Assembly: GCF_000174435.1 (NCBI RefSeq)
Contig: NZ_ACJN02000002.1
Span: 682,001-746,000 of the forward strand
From: Desulfonatronospira thiodismutans ASO3-1
Lineage (GTDB): Bacteria; Desulfobacterota; Desulfovibrionia; Desulfovibrionales; Desulfonatronovibrionaceae
Direction: 5' to 3'
Length of the DNA: 64,000 bases
The notes beneath the pieces are model-generated. The model was not told the origin of the DNA, ran no database searches, and saw only the letters and a list, made by a program, of their open reading frames with translations. Shown here piece by piece: positions 60,682-64,000 of this stretch (positions within the stretch are counted from its first letter, which is position 1; every line of letters starts with the position of its first letter). Both the position numbers and the translations under genes were made by a program.

Positions 60682-62331
60682 ATGGCTTACAGTAGTGGTC
60701 AGGAAAATATCAATCAATTGCTTGAGAGGGCAAAGGCAGCTTCCGGTCAGGATGACAGGGAAAAAGCCCTGAGTCTATACCGGCAAGCAGTAAAGGCCGC
60801 CCCAAATCTCGTCATGGCCAGGACAGGACTTGCCTGGGAGATAGTAAAATCTCTTAAAGAGCAGAAAAACAATGACTTTCCGAATCCTCAACACTTTTTA
60901 GACCTGTTGAGAGAGTACGCCTGCATCCATGACATTAAAAAACCTGGCAGGCTTCATTCCCAGTTTCTCAGGTGGGCTGCAAATGCGGCTGCAAAAGAAA
61001 AAATATCAAACTTTATCAGTATACTGCGCTGGTGGGACCCGGCCAATTTCCGGCTGGAGGATTTTGAGCGGTTCAGGCCGGACGGTGGAGACAGGTCTTT
61101 TGACAGCCTTGTGGAGCTGGCCATAAGAGGGATTGCAAAAAATATTAAAAAAGAAAATGACCAGTACCATCTTGACTGGGCAACAGAGTTTGTTGGTCAA
61201 CATTATGATAAATATCCCCACCAGGAATGGTTTCCCCATTATTATTCCAAGCTTTTAATCAAGACCGGCAGGATGGCTCAGGCCAGGGAGCTGCTATTGC
61301 CTTTAGTCCGCAAAAAACAAAATGAATTCTGGTCATGGACACATCTGGCCCAGACATATCCCGGTGATAACGATACCAGGCTGTCATGCCTGTGCAGGGC
61401 TTTACTGTGCCCGGCCAAAGAGGAGAAATACCGGGTCAAGGTTCATGAAGAGCTGGCAGAGATTCTTGTGGAAAAGGAAAAATTGCCTGAAGCCAGATAT
61501 GAGATAGAACAGGCCATTAATATCCAGGAATCCAATGAATGGAAAGTTTCGGCAAAAATGCAGCTTTTCAGGTCCAGCCCCTGGTTTTCCCAAGTTCAGG
61601 TGTTGAACAGCAACCGGCAATTATACCAGGATCATTCATCCCTGGCTGAAGAAATTGTATTTCATGGGCTTCCTGTTCATCCTGCAATAGTAATCAAGCA
61701 CCTGCCTGAAAAGGATAAAAGGCCAGGCCTGACCTTCATGGGGTTTACCCGCGAGGGCTCTTTGGAGCAGGTCCTGATCAAGACAAAAAAGTTTCCTGTG
61801 CTGAATAATATGCCCCCGGGCACTCCACTGAGTCTTAGCCTTGAGCTGTCCGGACAGGAGCCTGTGGTGATTAATCTGGAGCCAAGAGAAGGGGAGTCAT
61901 GGGATATAATAGAACCAAGGCCCGGGGTCGTAAAAAATATCAACACCGGCAAAGGCATTACCTTTGTTGCCTTGAGCTCTGATGAATTCTGTCCAGTTTA
62001 CCATGACAGTCTCCCTGAGATAAGGTCCTTTGAACCAGGAGACGGACTAAATATAAGGACTGTCTCAGAGAAAGACATGAAGCAAAGGGTGGTGTGGATC
62101 GGGAAAAAAGAAGAATTGCCTTCGTTTGCCAGACGTTTTTCCGGCAGCCTCAACTTGAAAGGCTGGGCTGATTTCGGATTTGTAGATGAAGTTTATATTC
62201 CCCGGGAATTAGTGGGGCGTTGGGAGTTGAAAAATAAAGATGAGCTCCAGGGGGTGGCGCTTATGGAATACAACCCCAAAAAAGAGCAGTACGGGTGGCG
62301 GGCTGTGAGCCTCTATAGAAAGCAGGAGTGA
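60682..62331 (+). CDS. TPR protein with C-terminal OB-fold-like domain
   Basis: Protein of 549 residues. The start at 60682 is chosen because TGGAGG lies 5 bases upstream; the frame is open further 5' without a site. The first about 330 residues are TPR-like helices (EKALSLYRQAVKAAPNLVMA, ARELLLPLVRKKQNEFWSW). The C-terminal part is strand-rich, with a closing block GWADFGFVDEVYIPRELV that resembles S1/cold-shock OB folds. TPR-OB proteins next to helicases occur in predicted conflict systems. It is followed 7 bp later by a helicase gene, so the two are one unit. Confidence 0.65.
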   Translation: MAYSSGQENINQLLERAKAASGQDDREKALSLYRQAVKAAPNLVMARTGLAWEIVKSLKEQKNNDFPNPQHFLDLLREYACIHDIKKPGRLHSQFLRWAANAAAKEKISNFISILRWWDPANFRLEDFERFRPDGGDRSFDSLVELAIRGIAKNIKKENDQYHLDWATEFVGQHYDKYPHQEWFPHYYSKLLIKTGRMAQARELLLPLVRKKQNEFWSWTHLAQTYPGDNDTRLSCLCRALLCPAKEEKYRVKVHEELAEILVEKEKLPEARYEIEQAINIQESNEWKVSAKMQLFRSSPWFSQVQVLNSNRQLYQDHSSLAEEIVFHGLPVHPAIVIKHLPEKDKRPGLTFMGFTREGSLEQVLIKTKKFPVLNNMPPGTPLSLSLELSGQEPVVINLEPREGESWDIIEPRPGVVKNINTGKGITFVALSSDEFCPVYHDSLPEIRSFEPGDGLNIRTVSEKDMKQRVVWIGKKEELPSFARRFSGSLNLKGWADFGFVDEVYIPRELVGRWELKNKDELQGVALMEYNPKKEQYGWRAVSLYRKQE

Positions 62332-62338
62332 AAAAGAC

Positions 62339-64000
62339 ATGATCCAGGAAGATATTCTTAATAATTATTCTGAGACAGCCCTGGGCGTATTGCAGGATTA
62401 CCGCCGCAAACTGGTGCAGGGCCTGGAATCGGAAGGTCTTGAGTCGGAGTATATATCCCATGTTGTGCAAAGATTTCGCATCAGCAGTGATCTGTATTTC
62501 TCCCTTCAGCCGGAATACCGGAAATGCCCTGAATCATTTTCCAGGTATTGCAGCGAAAAAGGTCTTTCACCGCATCTGGACAGGTCTTTGACCAGTCTGC
62601 ACGGACATGGTTTTCGCCTTTTTGAGCATCAAAAAAAAGCTGTTGAGTCCATTCTGGACAATGTACCCACAGTAATTTCCGCTGGAACAGGCAGCGGCAA
62701 GACCGAGTGCTTCCTTATCCCGGTGCTGGAACACTGCCTGAAAAGTAAGGACCCAGGCGTCAAGGCCTTGCTGCTCTATCCTATGAATGCCCTGGCCAAT
62801 GACCAGATGCAGAGAATAGCTCAATTATGCCGTGATACGGATGTCAGCTATGGCCTGCTGACCGGTGCTACTCCAGAAGAACCATTACCGGAAAAAAGCA
62901 TTGAAGATGCCAATAGAAAGTATTCCCGCCGGGAAATAACAAAGAGCCCTCCAGATATTCTGCTGACCAACTATGTCATGCTGGAAAGGGTATTGACCAC
63001 CGGGAAATGGCACAGCTTAGTTGAATCCTTTGCCCACAGCCTTAAGTATGTTGTCCTGGATGAGCTGCATACCTATCAGGGCAGCAAAGCCGCTCATATT
63101 ATGCTGCTGCTCAGGCGGCTTCAAAGACGTCTGTCCGGAAAAGCTCTGCTCATCGGATCCAGCGCTACTTTATCAAGTCCTGGCAGAGACAGTGTCGACG
63201 GCCAGGAGAGGGAAAAAGAACTTCATAATTATGTCTGCACCATTTTCAGCGTGACCAGGTGCAATATCATAACCCCTGAGCCTGAGCCTCCTTCAAGTGA
63301 AATATCCATTGAATGGCCCAGGAAGCCGGGACCTGACCCTGAACTGTTTTCCAGACCTGTGAGCCGGAAGTCCCTGGCAACGATGCTCAAAGATCTCTGC
63401 GGTATCTCACTTGATGGACATGAAGACTTAGACAGCCAGGTTTCTGACAGCTCCCATCCGGTCGAACGTATTGCCAGACATCCATTTATGATGGCTCTTG
63501 CTCAAAACCTAAGAGATAATGGAGCCATGAACCTTGCAGAGATAATCCGGATATACAGGGACATCTGTCCATACAGGCTGACCAGTCATGAGGCGACAGA
63601 GCACGTAAGGGCCTGGCTTTCCCTGATAAACTGCATGAACTCTTTTCGGTTGAAAAAGCCGATTCTGGACTTGAGGCTGCATATGTTTATGCGCGCCCTT
63701 GCTGGACATCTTTTTTTCTGCCTTAGCTGCGAAACTTATCATCCAGAAGGTTCTGGGGTCTGCCCTGACTGCTCCCTGCCTCTTTTTCCTTCGGACAAAA
63801 GAAACATCCACTGCTGCCTGGCCATTGCTGAGTCAGGCAGACTACATCCACTCGAGTTCCAGGAGTTTTATGAAGATAGTGTTTGTGTGCAGATACGCAG
63901 GTATACACATGAGCTTGAACACGAAACAGGAATACTGCGATGCAGAATAGATTTTTCAGCGAAAAACAACGATTCCACGGAATCCCTTGTTTTTTATCAG
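62339..64000 (+). CDS. DEAD/DEAH helicase with zinc ribbon, 3' end outside window
   Basis: At least 554 codons to the window edge. Superfamily 2 helicase motifs: Q-like FRLFEHQKKAVESIL, Walker A SAGTGSGKTECFLIPV, motif Ia LLLYPMNALANDQ, Walker B VVLDELHTYQG and motif III LIGSSATLSS. A zinc ribbon follows (CLSCETYHPEGSGVCPDC). The set recalls YprA/MrfA-type helicases with C-terminal DUF1998, which are found in repair and in several phage-defence systems. The start at 62339 follows CAGGAG. What lies downstream is needed to place the system. Confidence 0.8.
   Translation, partial: MIQEDILNNYSETALGVLQDYRRKLVQGLESEGLESEYISHVVQRFRISSDLYFSLQPEYRKCPESFSRYCSEKGLSPHLDRSLTSLHGHGFRLFEHQKKAVESILDNVPTVISAGTGSGKTECFLIPVLEHCLKSKDPGVKALLLYPMNALANDQMQRIAQLCRDTDVSYGLLTGATPEEPLPEKSIEDANRKYSRREITKSPPDILLTNYVMLERVLTTGKWHSLVESFAHSLKYVVLDELHTYQGSKAAHIMLLLRRLQRRLSGKALLIGSSATLSSPGRDSVDGQEREKELHNYVCTIFSVTRCNIITPEPEPPSSEISIEWPRKPGPDPELFSRPVSRKSLATMLKDLCGISLDGHEDLDSQVSDSSHPVERIARHPFMMALAQNLRDNGAMNLAEIIRIYRDICPYRLTSHEATEHVRAWLSLINCMNSFRLKKPILDLRLHMFMRALAGHLFFCLSCETYHPEGSGVCPDCSLPLFPSDKRNIHCCLAIAESGRLHPLEFQEFYEDSVCVQIRRYTHELEHETGILRCRIDFSAKNNDSTESLVFYQ

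Noticed and set aside
1-64000. tRNA, rRNA or riboswitch genes
   Set aside because: I saw no tRNA cloverleaf with its TTCGAATC-type arm in a proper context, no rRNA and no clear riboswitch; this was by eye, so small RNAs could be missed.

Overview
The window is bacterial, about half GC, with densely packed genes carrying strong AGGAG-type ribosome binding sites. A small c-type cytochrome, an NCS2 permease, several decaying toxin-antitoxin and RAYT-transposase remnants and two type III CRISPR arrays fit a sulfate-reducing deltaproteobacterium of the Desulfovibrionales kind (possibly a Desulfonatronospira or Desulfonatronum relative). That placement is an impression, not a demonstrated result.

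Layout. 1-14 kb is ordinary chromosome: a zinc alcohol dehydrogenase cut by the window edge, an NCS2 permease with an extra cytosolic domain, a C45/Ntn-type amidohydrolase, a small cytochrome c, a cupin, a substrate-binding-protein/TRIC fusion, a sodium:solute symporter, a NagZ-like glycosidase and an XRE regulator with a partner gene. 14-19.3 kb is a gene graveyard: a frameshifted lipoprotein, one and a half REP-associated tyrosine transposases, an AAA+/DUF4143 ATPase, an ORF6N regulator and chimeric fragments of restriction, HicB and ADP-ribosylglycohydrolase genes. It ends in an AT-rich gap with 11-bp tandem repeats.

20.08-40.22 kb is the centrepiece: one apparent 13-gene operon, all on the plus strand, with most junctions overlapping or under 40 bp. 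In order it encodes a MoxR-type AAA+ ATPase, a VWA protein, a Cas6-like RAMP, a 1518-residue single-chain homologue of the fused beta and beta-prime subunits of cellular RNA polymerase (catalytic DFDGD present), an acidic unknown protein overlapping it, a CYTH (triphosphate-tunnel) protein, then a type III CRISPR effector: a large RAMP, Cas10 with GGDD but no HD domain, a Csm3-like RAMP, a Csx10-like RAMP, a small-subunit candidate, a double RAMP and a CARF-HD effector. I know of no described type III system with its own multisubunit-type RNA polymerase; this is the candidate undescribed system.

40.7-55.4 kb is the adaptation module and arrays: cas1, split by an IS21-family element flanked by a 613-bp direct duplication of cas1; a TPR protein; CRISPR array 1 (14 repeats); a CRISPR-associated primase-polymerase; a uridine-phosphorylase-like gene; cas2; a CARF-domain gene; and CRISPR array 2 (11 repeats), whose roughly 480-bp leader plus the 3' end of the TPR gene is a second copy of the region before array 1. 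The locus therefore holds three nucleotide-polymerising enzymes (Cas10, the RNA polymerase and the prim-pol).

53.4-60.5 kb carries small proteins, a duplicated 32-residue peptide gene, one intact and one truncated EcsC-type gene and two copies of a MITE also seen at 5.8 kb. The window ends in a TPR/OB-fold protein followed by a DEAD/DEAH helicase with a zinc ribbon, which runs off the edge and may be another defence module.
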